A stretch of DNA of 64,000 nucleotides from Sanderia malayensis (taxonomy: Eukaryota; Cnidaria; Scyphozoa; Semaeostomeae; Pelagiidae), in NCBI GenBank assembly GCA_013076295.1, contig RQOL01000729.1, positions 5,084,001 to 5,148,000 on the forward strand, given 5' to 3'. The stretch's first letter is position 1; each line of letters starts with the position of its first letter. The notes under the pieces are model-generated. The model made no database searches, was not told the origin of the DNA, and worked only from the letters and a program-made list of their open reading frames with translations. Below, one piece after another: positions 54,225 to 64,000 of the stretch. The position numbers and the translations under genes are program-made.

Positions 54225-55862
54225 TGTGTATTGTAGGGTATGTAGTGTTGGGTATGTATCGTAGGGTATGTAATGTAGTGTATGTATTGTGGGGTATGTA
54301 TTGTAGGGTATGTATTGTAAGGTATGCATTGTAGAGTATGTATCGTAGGGTATGTATCGTAGGGTATTTATTGTAAGGTATGTATTGTAGCATATGTATT
54401 GTAAGGTTTGTATTGTAAGGTATGTATTGTATGGTATGTATTGTAAGGTATGTAATGTAAGGTATGTATTGTAAGGTATGTATTGTAGAGTATGCATTGT
54501 AAGGTATGCATTGTAGCCTATGTATTGTAAGGTATGTATTGTAGAGTATGCATTGTAAGGTATGCATTGTAGCCTATGTATTGTAAGGTATGTATTGTAG
54601 GGTATGTATTGTAAGGTATGTATTGTAAGGTATGTATCGTAGGCTATGTATCGTAGGGTATGTATTGTAGGGTATGTATTGTAGGGTATGTATTATAGGG
54701 TATGTATTGTAGGGTATGTATTGTAGGGTATGTATCGTACGGTATGTATTGTAGGGTATGTATTGTAGGGTATGTATTATAGGGTATGAATTGTAGGGTA
54801 TATATTGTAGGGTATGTATTGTAGGGTATGTATTATAGGGTATGTATTGTAGGGAATGTATTGTAGGGTATGTATTGTAAGGTATGTATTGTAAGGTATG
54901 TATTGTAGGGTATGCATTGTAGGGTATGTATTGTAGGGTATGAATTGTAGGGTATATTTTGTAGGGTATGTATTGTAGGGTATGTATTGTAAGGTTTGTA
55001 TTGTAGGGTATGTTATGTAGGGTATGTATTGTAGGGTATGTATTGTAGGGTATGTATTGTAGGGTATTTATTGTAGGGTATGTATTGTAAGGTATGTATT
55101 GTAGGGTATGTATTGTAGGTTATGTATTATAGGGTATGTTATGTAGGGCATGTATTGTAGGGTATGTATTTTAGGGTATGTATTGTAGGGTATGTATTGT
55201 AGGGTATGTATTGTAGGGTATGTATTGTAGGGTATGTACTGTAGGGTTTGTATTGTAGGGTATGTATTGTAGGGTATGTATTGTAGGGTATTTATTGTAG
55301 GGTATGTATTGTAGGGTATGTATTGTAGGGTATGTATCGTAGGGTATGTATTGTAGGGTATGTATTGTAGGGTATGTTTGTAGGGTATGTATTGTAGGGT
55401 ATGTATTTTAGGGTATGTATTGTAGGGTATGTATTGTAGGGTATGTTATGTAGGGTATGCATTGTAGGGTATGTATTGTAGGGTATGTTATGTAGGGTAT
55501 GTATTGTAGGGTATGTATTGTAGGGTATTTATTGTAGGGTATGTATTGTAGGGTATGTTATGTAGGGTATGTATTGTAGGGTATGTATTGTAGGGTATTT
55601 ATTGTAGGGTATGTATTGTAGGGTATGTGTTGTAGGTTATGTATTGTAGGGTATGTATTGTAGGGTATGTATTGTAGGGTTTGTATTGTAGGGTAAGTAT
55701 AGTAGGGTATGTTATGTAGGGTATGTATTGTAGGGTATGTATTGTAGGGTATGTATTGTAGGGTATGTATTGTAGGGTATGTATTGTAGGGTATATATAG
55801 TAGGGTATGTTATGTAGGGCATGTATTGTAGGGTATGTATTGTAGGGTATGTATTGTAGGGT
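54225..55862 (+). repeat. 15-bp minisatellite in Helitron A
   Basis: Roughly 110 units of GGGTATGTATTGTAG with variants (AAGG for GGGG-side, TATGTATCGTAG, TATGTTATGTAG, TATTTATTGTAG). Variation is richer at the left, while the right half is more uniform, as expected from expansion at one end. It passes at 55862 into (TATG)n. Confidence 0.95.
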
Positions 55863-56206
55863 ATGTATGTATGTATGTATGTATGTATGTATGTATGTAT
55901 GTATGTATGTATGTATGGGCATGAGCGGCAGCGAATGCAGCGCGCGAAGCGCGCCAACCAGATTAAGCTTTGTTTACTTGACGGGCTCCGGGGAGGGAGC
56001 GAAGCGACCGAACCCGGCCCATGTATGTATGTATGATGTATGTATGTATGTATGTATGTATGTATGTATGTAGGTATGTATGTATGTATGTATGTATGTA
56101 TGGGCATGAGCGGGAGCGAATGCAGCGCGCGAAGCGCGCCAACCACATTAAACTTTTTGTACTTGACGGGCTCCGGGAAGCGAGCGTAGCGAGTGCCCCC
56201 GGCTAG
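55863..56206 (+). repeat. (TATG)n with two Helitron tail blocks
   Basis: Order: (TATG)n, tail block GGGCATGAGCGGCAGCG with AGCGCGCGAAGCGCGCC and GGGCTCCGGGGAGGGAGCG ending CCCGGCCCATG, (TATG)n, then a second tail block ending CCCCCGGCTAG. Only the second keeps the CTAG terminus. AGCGCGCGAAGCGCGCC can form a hairpin. The same arrangement ends Helitron B. Confidence 0.85.
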
Positions 56207-57664
56207 TCTATATATACTATTCTACGATCACACGTGACCCGCCGACTGTGAACAATGCCCATTGTCTTTTGAACAATCGACGTTCGACCAAACAATGGGA
56301 TCAAAGGAATTTCGTTGTGATCAAAAAGGCTTTTTTCCTGGGGGTCAATAAGGGAGGAAATGGGTATAGAAATGATCGCTGCATTGCGCTGATCACAGTA
56401 AAGCTTTCCGCTAATTTCTACTCCAAACGGTTCGGGAGTTATGGCCCATTTTGTGTTCCGACTTTCTAGAAAGTTCCGAGGACGGAGTTAATGAGATGCA
56501 AAACGAGCAAGGAGAAGCACGTGTTTTTTTCGTTGAACGGGCGGCAAGTTGCTCGGGTTTAAACGTAAATACCTGCCGGAAATCAATTGTAAAGACGTGT
56601 CAATTGTTGTCAAGACCTGTGGAGACAATTGGTGGACAATTATTTCAAGGTATTTCCTTTATTCAATTGTTTTTGGCTTTAAATAGCACGAGTTTTGTTT
56701 TGTTTCACCTCACGTTTTTCTTTCGGCTCGAGGGCCTAACCAAAACACGAAGACAATTTTGATTTTCTCGGGTCGTTCTGGGCCGATTTTCTCCATTTAA
56801 ACTTTCGATAACTGTTTATTTACACGAGAACTAAAGTTATATGGCTTTGTTTTTTTGGTTTTGTTGATTTTCCTCTGTTTTTGGACAGTTTTGGCCGAGT
56901 TTGGGTTTTGCTGAAAAACACGAAATTCTCATGCCACACGCGTGTGTTTTGCATTCGCGAAAATTAAATTTTAACCTGCCAAAACTTTGTATTTTTCACC
57001 CAAATACTTTCGATAAATGTTCGCCAAGCTATTAGCTTCATGTTGATATTTTCGTGGGGTGTGTAGGACAAAAATTGGCAACGTTAATTTAATTTGAAAG
57101 TTGGTGAATCGTGTTATAAAATGCTATTTTTTTCACGGGTTTGATTTCAGGGCTATTTTTGATCAATAAAATCATGTCTTGGACTTCAAAAATGTAGAAC
57201 TAAAATTGCGAAAAGCATTTCAAATGCACCCAATTACTTTCGATACTTATTCGCCAAGGTATCAGCTTCATGTTGGTGTAATTTGAGTTAAAATGGACAA
57301 AGTTTGACCAAGTTAGGGGAATTTTTGTGTTTTTAAAGTTGGCTGATGAATAAATTTTTTCACGGCTTTTGTCTTGGGCTGCACTAAATACTCGCTTAAA
57401 ATTCAAAACAACACTGTTAAGAAATGTGAATATTTTTATCGGATTCGCTGTTTTCTTAGCTACAGTTTGATATAATTTTTATTAGAGATTGAGTTTAAAT
57501 TTTCCAGGATTGATAAAATTTTTGAAGGCAACTTTTTTTTTCAAATTTCACACTGAAGCTATCAACCTTCGGCTTACAGGGGGGCGGCAGGGTGGGCGCT
57601 GGGCGGTCGATTGCCAGGGGGGAGGATCCGACTTCCCACCTTTACTTTCTTTAGAAATGTTGCG

Positions 57665-60600
57665 TCGTAGTATTTATTGTAGGGTATGTATCGTAGGGTA
57701 TGTATTGTAAGGTATTTATTGTGGGGTATTTATTGTAGGGTATGTATTGTAGGGTATGTATTGTAGGGTTTGTATTGTAGGGTATGTATTGTAGGGTGTG
57801 TATTGTAGGGTATGTATTGTAGGGTAGGTATTGTAGGGTATGTATTGTAATTTATGTAATGTAGGGTATGTATTGTAAGGTATGTATTGTAGGGTATGTA
57901 ATGTAGGGTATGTATTGTAGGGTATGTATTTGTAGGGTATGTAATGTAGGGGTATGTATTGTAAGGTATGTATTTGTAGGGTATGTAATGTAGGGTATTT
58001 ATTGTAGGGTATGTAATGTAGGGTATGTATTGTAAGGTATGTATTGTAGGGTATGTATTGTAGGGTATGTATTGTAGGGTATGTATGTAGGGTATGTATT
58101 GTAGGGTATGTATTGTAGGGTATGTATTGTGGGGTATGTATGTAGGGTATGTATTGTAGGGTATGTATTGTAGGGTATTTATTGTAGGATATGTATTGTA
58201 GGGTATGTATTGTAGGGTAATGTATTGTAGGGTAGGGTAGTTGTAGGGTATGTATTGTAGGGTATGTATTGTAGGGTATGTATTGTAGGGTATGTATCGT
58301 AGGGTATGTAATGTGGGGTATGTATTGTAGGGTATGGATTGTAGGGTATGTATTGTAAGGTATGTATTGTAGGGTATGTATTCTAAGGTATGTATTGTAG
58401 GGTATGTATCGTAGGGTATGTATCGTAGGGTATGTATCGTAGGGTATGTATTGTAGGGTATGTTATGTAGGGCATGTATTGTAGGGTATGTATTGTAGGG
58501 TATGTATTGTAAGGTATGTATTGTAGGGTATGTATTGTAGGGTATGTATTGTAGGGTATGTATTGTAATTTATGTAATGTAGGGTATGTATTGTAAGGTA
58601 TGTATTGTAGGGTATGTAATGTAGGGTATGTATTGTAGGGTATGTATTGTAGGGTATGTAATGTAGGGTATGTATTGTAAGGTATGTATTGTAGGGTATG
58701 TAATGTAGGGTATTTATTGTAGGGTATGTAATGTAGGGTATGTATTGTAAGGTATGTATTGTAGGGTATGTATTGTAGGGTATGTATTGTAGGGTATGTA
58801 TGTAGGGTATGTATTGTAGGGTATGTATTGTAGGGTATGTATTGTAGGGTATGTATGTAGGGTATGTATTGTAGGGTATGTATTGTAGGGTATTTATTGT
58901 AGGATATGTATTGTAGTGTATGTATTGTAGGGTATGTATTGTAGGGTATGTATTGTAGGGTATGTATTGTAGGGTATGTATTGTAGGGTATGTATTGTAG
59001 GGTATGTATTTAGGGTATTTATTGTAGGGTATGTATTGTAGGGTATTTATTGTAGGGTATGTATTGTAGGGTTTTTATTGTAGGGTATGTATCGTAGGGT
59101 ATGTATCGTAGTGTATGTATCGTAGGGTATGTATTGTAGGGTATGTATTGTCGGGTATGTATTGTAGGGTTTGTATTGTAGGGTATGTATTGTAGGGTAT
59201 GTATTGTAAGGTATGTATTCTAGGGTATGTATTGTAAGGTATGTATTGTAGGGTATGTATTGTAGGGTATGTTTTGTAGGGTATGTATTGTAGGGTATGT
59301 ATTGTACGGTATGTATTGTAAGGTATGTATTGTAGGGTATGTATTGTAGGGTATGTATTGTAGGGTATGTATTGTTGGGTATGTATTGTAGGGTATGTAT
59401 TGTAGGGTATGTTATGTATGGTGTGTATTGTAGGGTATTTATTGTAGGGTATTTATTGTAGGGTATGTATTGTAGGGTTTGTATTGTAGGGTATGTATTG
59501 TAGGGTATGTATTGTAGGGTATGTATTGTAAGGTATGTATTGTAAGGTATGTATTGTAGGGTATGTATTGTAAGGTATGTATTGTAGGGTATGTATTGTA
59601 GGGTATGTATTGTAGGGTATATTTGTAGGGTATGTATTGTAGGGTATGTATTGTAAGGTATGTATTGTAGGGTATGTATTGTAGAGTATGTATCGTAGGG
59701 TATGTATCGTAGGGTATGTATCGTAGGGTAAGTAATGTAGGGTATGTATTGTAGTGTATGTAGTGTAGGGTATATATTGTAAGGTATGTATTGTAGGGTA
59801 TGTATTCTAAGGTATGTATTGTAGGGTATGTATCGTAGGGTATGTATCGTAGGGTATGTAATGTAGGGTATGTGTTGTAGGGTATGTATTGTAGGGTATG
59901 TATTGTAAGGTATGTATTGTAGGGTATGTATTCTAAGGTATGTATTGTAGGGTATGTATCGTAGGGTATGTATCGTAGGGTATGTATCGTAGGGTATGTA
60001 TTGTAGGGTATGTTATGTAGGGCATGTATTGTAGGGTATGTATTGTAGGGTATGTATTGTAGGGTATGTATTGTAGGGTATGTATCGTAGGGTATGTTAT
60101 GTAGGGTATGTATTGTAGGGTATTGTAGGGTATTTTTGTAGGGTATGTATTGTAAGGTATTTATTGTAGGGTATGTATTGTAGGGTATGTATTGTAGGGT
60201 ATGTATTGTAGGGTATGTATTGTAGGGTATGTATTGTAGGGTATGTATTGTAGGGTGTGTATTGTAGGGTATGTATTGTAGGGTATGTTAAGTAGGGTAT
60301 GTGTTGTAGGGTATGTATTGTAGCGTCTTTATTGTAGGGTATGCATTATAGGGTATGTTATGTACGGTATGTGTTGTACGGTATGTGTTGTAGGGTATGT
60401 ATTATAGGGTATGTATTGTAGGGTTTGTATTGTAGGGTATGTATTGTAGGGTATGTATTGTAGGGTATGTATTGTAAGGTATGTATTGTAAGGTATGTAT
60501 TTTAGGGTATGTATTGTAAGGTATGTATTGTAGGGTATGTATTGTAGGGTATGTATTGTAGGGTATGTATTGTAGGGTATGTATTGTAGGGTATGTATTG

Positions 60601-60868
60601 TAAGGTATGTATTGTAGGGGTATGTACTGTAGGGTATGTATTCTAAGGTATGTATTGTAGGGTATGTATCGTAGGGTATGTATCGTAGGGTATGTAATGT
60701 AGGGTATGTATTGTAGGGTATGTATTGTAGGGTATGTATTGTAAGGTATGTGTTGTAGGGTATGTATTCTAAGGTATGTATTGTAGGGTATGTATTGTAG
60801 GGTATGTTATGTAGGGTATGTATTGTAGGGTATGTATTGTAGGGTTTGTATTGTAGGGTATGTATTGT
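57665..60868 (+). repeat. 15-bp minisatellite in Helitron B
   Basis: Around 210 units of GGGTATGTATTGTAG and variants. Larger blocks recur, for example the order TATGTATTCTAAGG, TATGTATCGTAGGG (three times), TATGTTATGTAGGGCATG appears near 58380-58475 and 59935-60030, showing segmental duplication within the array. Long ORFs across it on the minus strand (His-Thr-Leu-Gln-Tyr repeats) are artefacts of the period. Confidence 0.95.
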
Positions 60869-61184
60869 AGGGTATGTATGTATATATGGGCATGAGCGGC
60901 AGCGAATGCAGCGTGCGAAGCGCGCCAACAAGATTAAGCTTTGTTTACTTGACGGGCTCCGGGGAGGGAGCGAAGCGACCGAACCCGGCTCATGTTTGTA
61001 TGTATGTATGTATGTATGTATGTATGTATGTATGTATGTATGTATGTATGTATGTATGTATGTATGTATGTATGTATGGGCATGAGCGGGAGCGAATGCA
61101 GCGCGCGAAGCGCGCCAACCACATTAAGCTTTTTGAGCTTGATGGACTCCGGGGAGGGAGCGTAGCGACCGGGCCCCCGGCTAG
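60869..61184 (+). repeat. Tail blocks of Helitron B with (TATG)n
   Basis: A first tail block (60889-60992, ending GAACCCGGCTCATG) is followed by about twenty TATG units, then a second block ending CTAG at 61181-61184. The layout is the same as at 55.86-56.21 kb. Confidence 0.85.
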
Positions 61185-61345
61185 TCTATAATATATAAGA
61201 GCTGCCGTCACGTGACGTGCTCTAAACAAAGGAAAACTCACCCTCCGTTGTCAATGAACTCCTCCTACAGTTTTCGGTCTAGCGCCGTGAAAGACGCACC
61301 AATCTGCTCGGCCTATCCTTGGGAAGTAAAATGAGAATTGCTTTT
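61185..61345 (+). mobile_element. Helitron 5'-terminal segment, truncated
   Basis: Directly after the CTAG of Helitron B comes TCTATAATATATAAGAGC, then GCCGTCACGTGACGTGC. It resembles the 5' ends of A and B only in the first ~35 bases. It is replaced near 61345 by the arm of a TTAA element. Confidence 0.5.
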
Positions 61346-61348
61346 TGT

Positions 61349-61750
61349 TAATTTCTCTGAGCACAGCCAGCAGGTACTACATGGGAATTTTGCAATTCCT
61401 CCCCACAGCTACAAACTAATTGCAAGCCTTTCAAACTCAAATGCCATTATGCGCCAACCTGTTTCTTATCATCAAAGTCAAAAAAACAAATATCGAGCCC
61501 ATCGTGTGAGAGAAAATTGATGTCAGATTTGTTGCTCCAGTACGGGAAAATGAACGGGGCACAACTAGGCTCAACTATGATGCCATAGTTTGCTCGACCC
61601 AGTCCCAAAAGTTAACCACGAACAAGTGGCACGCGTTGCCTCGTATCTCAAAAATTACTTGTCATATCAAAAAATATAAACGGATTCAGAATCAGCGCAT
61701 TCGAATCTACAGCTTTATCCAATAAAAAATAAGGTGTAGAGGCACTTTAA
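61349..61750. mobile_element. Right arm of a TTAA element
   Basis: The sequence matches 26705-26990 (TACATGGGAATTTTGCAATTCC, AAACAAATATCGAGCC, CAGTACGGGAAAATGAACGGGG, GACCCAGTCCCAAAAGTTAACC). Unlike that copy it keeps the terminus: AAGGTGTAGAGGCACT at 61731-61746 followed by TTAA. Its left half is missing, so this is a single arm. Confidence 0.75.
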
Positions 61751-62560
61751 TGGAGAATCTCATTATGTAAGTGATATTGAAAGAAAAGTACATACCGAAA
61801 CATGAACAAAATGGAAATCAAAGGCCAAACTAGAAATGGTGGAAAAAGAATAAGATAATTGTGGTTGAAATGGTAAGTAGTAAGTTATACATATGCTTGG
61901 TGAAGATAATAGTAATGGAGAACCTCACTATCTTATCAACATGGAAATGAAAGCACATACCGAAAATCTGAAGAAAATAAAAATAAAAGGGCAACTGCCA
62001 AACTGCAGAGACCGAAAAAAGTTAGTTGTGATTTAAATGGTAAGTAGTAAGTTATACAAATGCTTAGTGAGGATAATAATAATGGAGAATCTCATTATCT
62101 AATTAACATTGAAATGAAAGTACATACCGAAAATCTGAACGAAATAAAGATCAATGGGCAACTGCCAAACTGCAAATACTGGAAAAAAATAAGATAATTG
62201 TGATGGAAATGGTAAGTAGTAAGTTATAGATATGGTTGTTGATCATAATAGTAATGGAGAATCTCATTATCTAATTAACATTGAACTGAAAGTACATATC
62301 GAAAATGTGAACAAAGTAAAAATGAAAGGGCAACTGCCAAACTTCAAATACTGGAAAAAGAATAAGATAATTGTGATGGAAATGGTAAGTAGTAAGTTAT
62401 ACATATGGTTGGTGATCATAACAGTAAAGGAGAATGTAAATATCTAAGTAACATTGAAAAAAACTACGTGCCGAAATCTTTCTTTCTTCAAGAAGAAAGG
62501 ATGAATGTAAATTTGGGAAATTGAACGAAGACTGGAAAAGGAATATCATCAGTGATGAAA
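61751..62560 (+). repeat. ~165-172-bp satellite, about five units
   Basis: Units begin near 61751, 61916, 62083, 62255 and 62427 with TGGAGAATCTCATTATCTAA. They include GAAATGAAAGTACATACCGAA, AAAGGGCAACTGCCAAACTGC, AATAAGATAATTGTGATGG and GGTAAGTAGTAAGTTATAC. The last unit is diverged. The TTAA element abuts the first unit exactly at a TTAA. Confidence 0.88.
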
Positions 62561-63420
62561 TACATAGAAATAGTTGTGCATGTAATAAAAGATTCGGGTA
62601 TTTTTTGTAATTGTGTTTATTAATATGTAAAAGTATAAATTATTAGTAATGAGTTAAAAACAATTTACCTGTTGACTTGTGGCTCTACTTTTGGCAATGA
62701 TGAACACGAACGGAAAATATTTTTGGCGCGTTGCGTTGCGAAGATAATTTTGAACATGAACACCATAGCAACAAAATGAAGATGGCCTCGTAGAATAAAA
62801 TATAGAAAACTGATATCGAGGCCTCATGGAAATGTCACAGAATACGTAAATGTGGTTAGTATGTGGGTGGGTGGAAACACCCTGGTAGTGGCCTCATAGT
62901 CTGAAATTTAGTAATGAGAAATGACTACAGAAAATGAAGACTTTCCAAAATAAGCATATGTAATCTTGCACGCCTCACTAGTAAATGATATTCAGGTAAA
63001 TAGTGCATTTATGTTGTGCAATATACAGTTTTTGTTGCAACTATAATTTATAACTATAAGTTATAAATTTAAGTCATCTCCTTTCAATCTTTGTTGTGTG
63101 TTCTTAATATTCTATCATCAATAGTGTATTTTCTTCATTCTCTGTTTATTTATCAATGAAGAGTACTGCAAAGTATGGAAATATATTAACAAATTGGAGC
63201 ACATATGATTGGCTGCAAAAACTTAAAAACTGCTTGAACATGCTATTCAATGCAACATTAAAATTAAAAATATAAAAACAATGCTACATCATACCCAAAA
63301 ATACTATACATAACCATGCAATACTATACTGTATCATACTATCTAATATATGTATCATACTATCTAATATATAATCATGCAATACTATCTTATATCATAC
63401 TATATCTAATATATATGTTC
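62561..63420. other. AT-rich spacer
   Basis: No gene is supported. A simple-sequence stretch with ATACTATCTAATATAT and CATGCAATACTAT words lies at about 63280-63420. Confidence 0.5.
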
Positions 63421-63424
63421 AATA

Positions 63425-64000
63425 TTATCAAGAAACATTGATTAATAGGGTTTGCATTCGCTTACATTCATGCCACTGTGAACCCCACTTACAATGGGTT
63501 AGCTTGCTGCGCTCGCCTCTCTATCTACCATAAAGAAACATCGGCTGATAGGGGGCACTTCGTGCGCTGAATTCGCTCATGCTCATGCCCCTGTGAACCC
63601 CACTTGAATGGGTTAACTTGCTGCGCTCGCCTCTATCTATCATCAAGAAACATTGGCTCATAGGGCGCATTTTGTGCACTGCATTCGCTTACGCTCATGC
63701 CCCTGTGAGTCCCACTTACAATGGGTTAGCTCGCTGTGCTCGCCTATCTATCTATCATCAAGAAACATTGGCTGATAGGGAGCACTTTGTGCGCTGCATT
63801 CGTTTACGCTCATGCCCCTGCGAACCCCACTTACAATGGGTGAGCTCACTGCGCTCGCCTCTCTATCTATCATCAAGAAACATTGGCTGATAGGGCGCAG
63901 TTTGTCGCTGCATTCGATTACGCTCATGCCCCTGTGAACCCCACTTACATTCGTTTACGCTCATGCCCCTTCGAACCGCACTTGCAATGGGTTAGCTCGC
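63425..64000 (-). repeat. ~115-bp tandem array of Helitron tail module, continuing beyond window
   Basis: About five units contain ATCAAGAAACATTGGCTGATAGGG, CACTTCGTGCGCTG, TTACGCTCATGCCCCTGTG and CACTTACAATGGGTTAGC. They match 42664-43015 but have CCCCTGTGAACCCC where the other array has CTCTTTCAACCCC, so each array was homogenised separately. One unit near 63945 is internally shortened. Confidence 0.82.

Larger units (their letters stand above)
50424..56206 (+). mobile_element. Non-autonomous Helitron A with internal insertion and minisatellite
   Basis: The element starts TCTATATATACTATTCTACG at 50424 and ends CCCCCGGCTAG at 56206. It consists of a 5' segment (50424-50544), the inserted integrase/HECT fragment (50545-52883), ~1.3 kb of AT-rich body (GCGGCAAGTTCCTCGGG, GGAGACAATTGGTGGAC), a 15-bp minisatellite, and two tail blocks separated by (TATG)n. 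It has no coding capacity of its own, so an autonomous Helitron must have supplied Rep-helicase. Whether the decayed 30-38 kb Helitron family is the partner is not shown. Confidence 0.75.
56207..61184 (+). mobile_element. Non-autonomous Helitron B with minisatellite
   Basis: It starts TCTATATATACTATTCTACG at 56207, directly after the CTAG of Helitron A, and ends GGCCCCCGGCTAG-like at 61184. 5' landmarks: CACGTGACCCGCCG, CGTTCGACCAAACAATGGG, GGCTTTTTTCCTGGGGG. Body landmarks match Helitron A and 27.5 kb. The minisatellite spans about 3.2 kb. No ORF outside the repeats is supported. It lacks the integrase/HECT insertion and so shows the empty site. Confidence 0.78.

Noticed and set aside
55862..56105. 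Met-Tyr-Val-Cys repeat ORFs from (TATG)n
   Set aside because: Simple-sequence artefacts; the same pattern appears at every TATG tract.
57665..60868. Telomere-like TAGGG words in the minisatellite
   Set aside because: The period is 15 bp with a fixed non-telomeric remainder, and it lies inside Helitrons, so a telomeric origin is not supported.
54117..60931. Long ORFs (100-200 codons, His-Thr-Leu-Gln-Tyr-Ile-Pro repeats) across the minisatellites
   Set aside because: They are periodic translations of a 15-bp unit, which has no stop in some frames because 15 is a multiple of 3. No start context or domain supports coding.
1..64000. tRNA and rRNA genes
   Set aside because: No cloverleaf with A/B boxes or conserved rRNA blocks were noticed by reading; a tRNAscan run would be needed to be certain.

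Overview
This window looks like a transposon-rich segment of an invertebrate animal genome. The evidence is AT-rich DNA, spliceosomal GT-AG introns, LTR, LINE and Penelope-type retroelements, Helitrons, hAT-like and TTAA-flanked DNA elements, and very little that resembles an ordinary host gene. The mix (Penelope-like elements with hammerhead-like motifs, CsRn1-type Gypsy, PIN-like/CXC proteins, HECT/integrase genes) recalls cnidarians such as corals and anemones. That placement is an impression from the element repertoire, not a demonstrated identity.

Layout. 0-1.5 kb: degenerate minisatellite ending in a 100-base assembly gap. 1.6-2.6 kb: end of a PIF1-like helicase and a small OB-fold-like protein. 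2.8-5.1 kb: broken HECT gene preceded by ~20-bp repeats and cut by a LINE 3' end. 5.1-15.4 kb: nested structure with a PIN-like/CXC gene, then a Penelope-like element split by a very young Gypsy (CsRn1-like) element with near-identical LTRs and a TATG target duplication. 15.9-16.3 kb: relative of the CXC gene on the other strand. 16.5-23.6 kb: Helitron 5' end, a TTAA-flanked element, two LINE fragments, a hairpin MITE and a palindrome. 23.7-25.1 kb: hAT-like transposase relic. 25.4-28.8 kb: TTAA element with long inverted arms, then Helitron-type repeats.

30.3-38.5 kb holds an autonomous but decayed Helitron gene with at least seven introns: Gln/Pro-rich N-terminal cassette exons, zinc-finger remnant, HUH Rep and PIF1-like helicase. 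One intron carries a 733-bp Penelope-derived palindrome. 38.9-39.1 kb has a hammerhead-like motif inside an inverted repeat. 41.7-42.5 kb may be a small three-exon gene.

43.16-48.15 kb is the most striking unit. It has long terminal inverted repeats built from 20-21-bp tandem motifs, flanking a DDE integrase-like gene and a convergent HECT ubiquitin-ligase gene. A second, TIR-less copy of its interior (50.55-52.88 kb) sits in a Helitron between 26-bp direct repeats. 50.4-61.2 kb contains two non-autonomous Helitrons joined head to tail (CTAG/TC junctions), each swollen by a 15-bp minisatellite. The window ends with a TTAA-element arm, a ~165-bp satellite and ~115-bp arrays of a Helitron tail module.

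The coding regions belong mainly to independent mobile elements, so they do not form one pathway. Joint function can be argued only within elements: Gag-Pol of the Gypsy, RT-GIY-YIG of the Penelope-like element, Rep-helicase of the Helitron, and the integrase/HECT pair.
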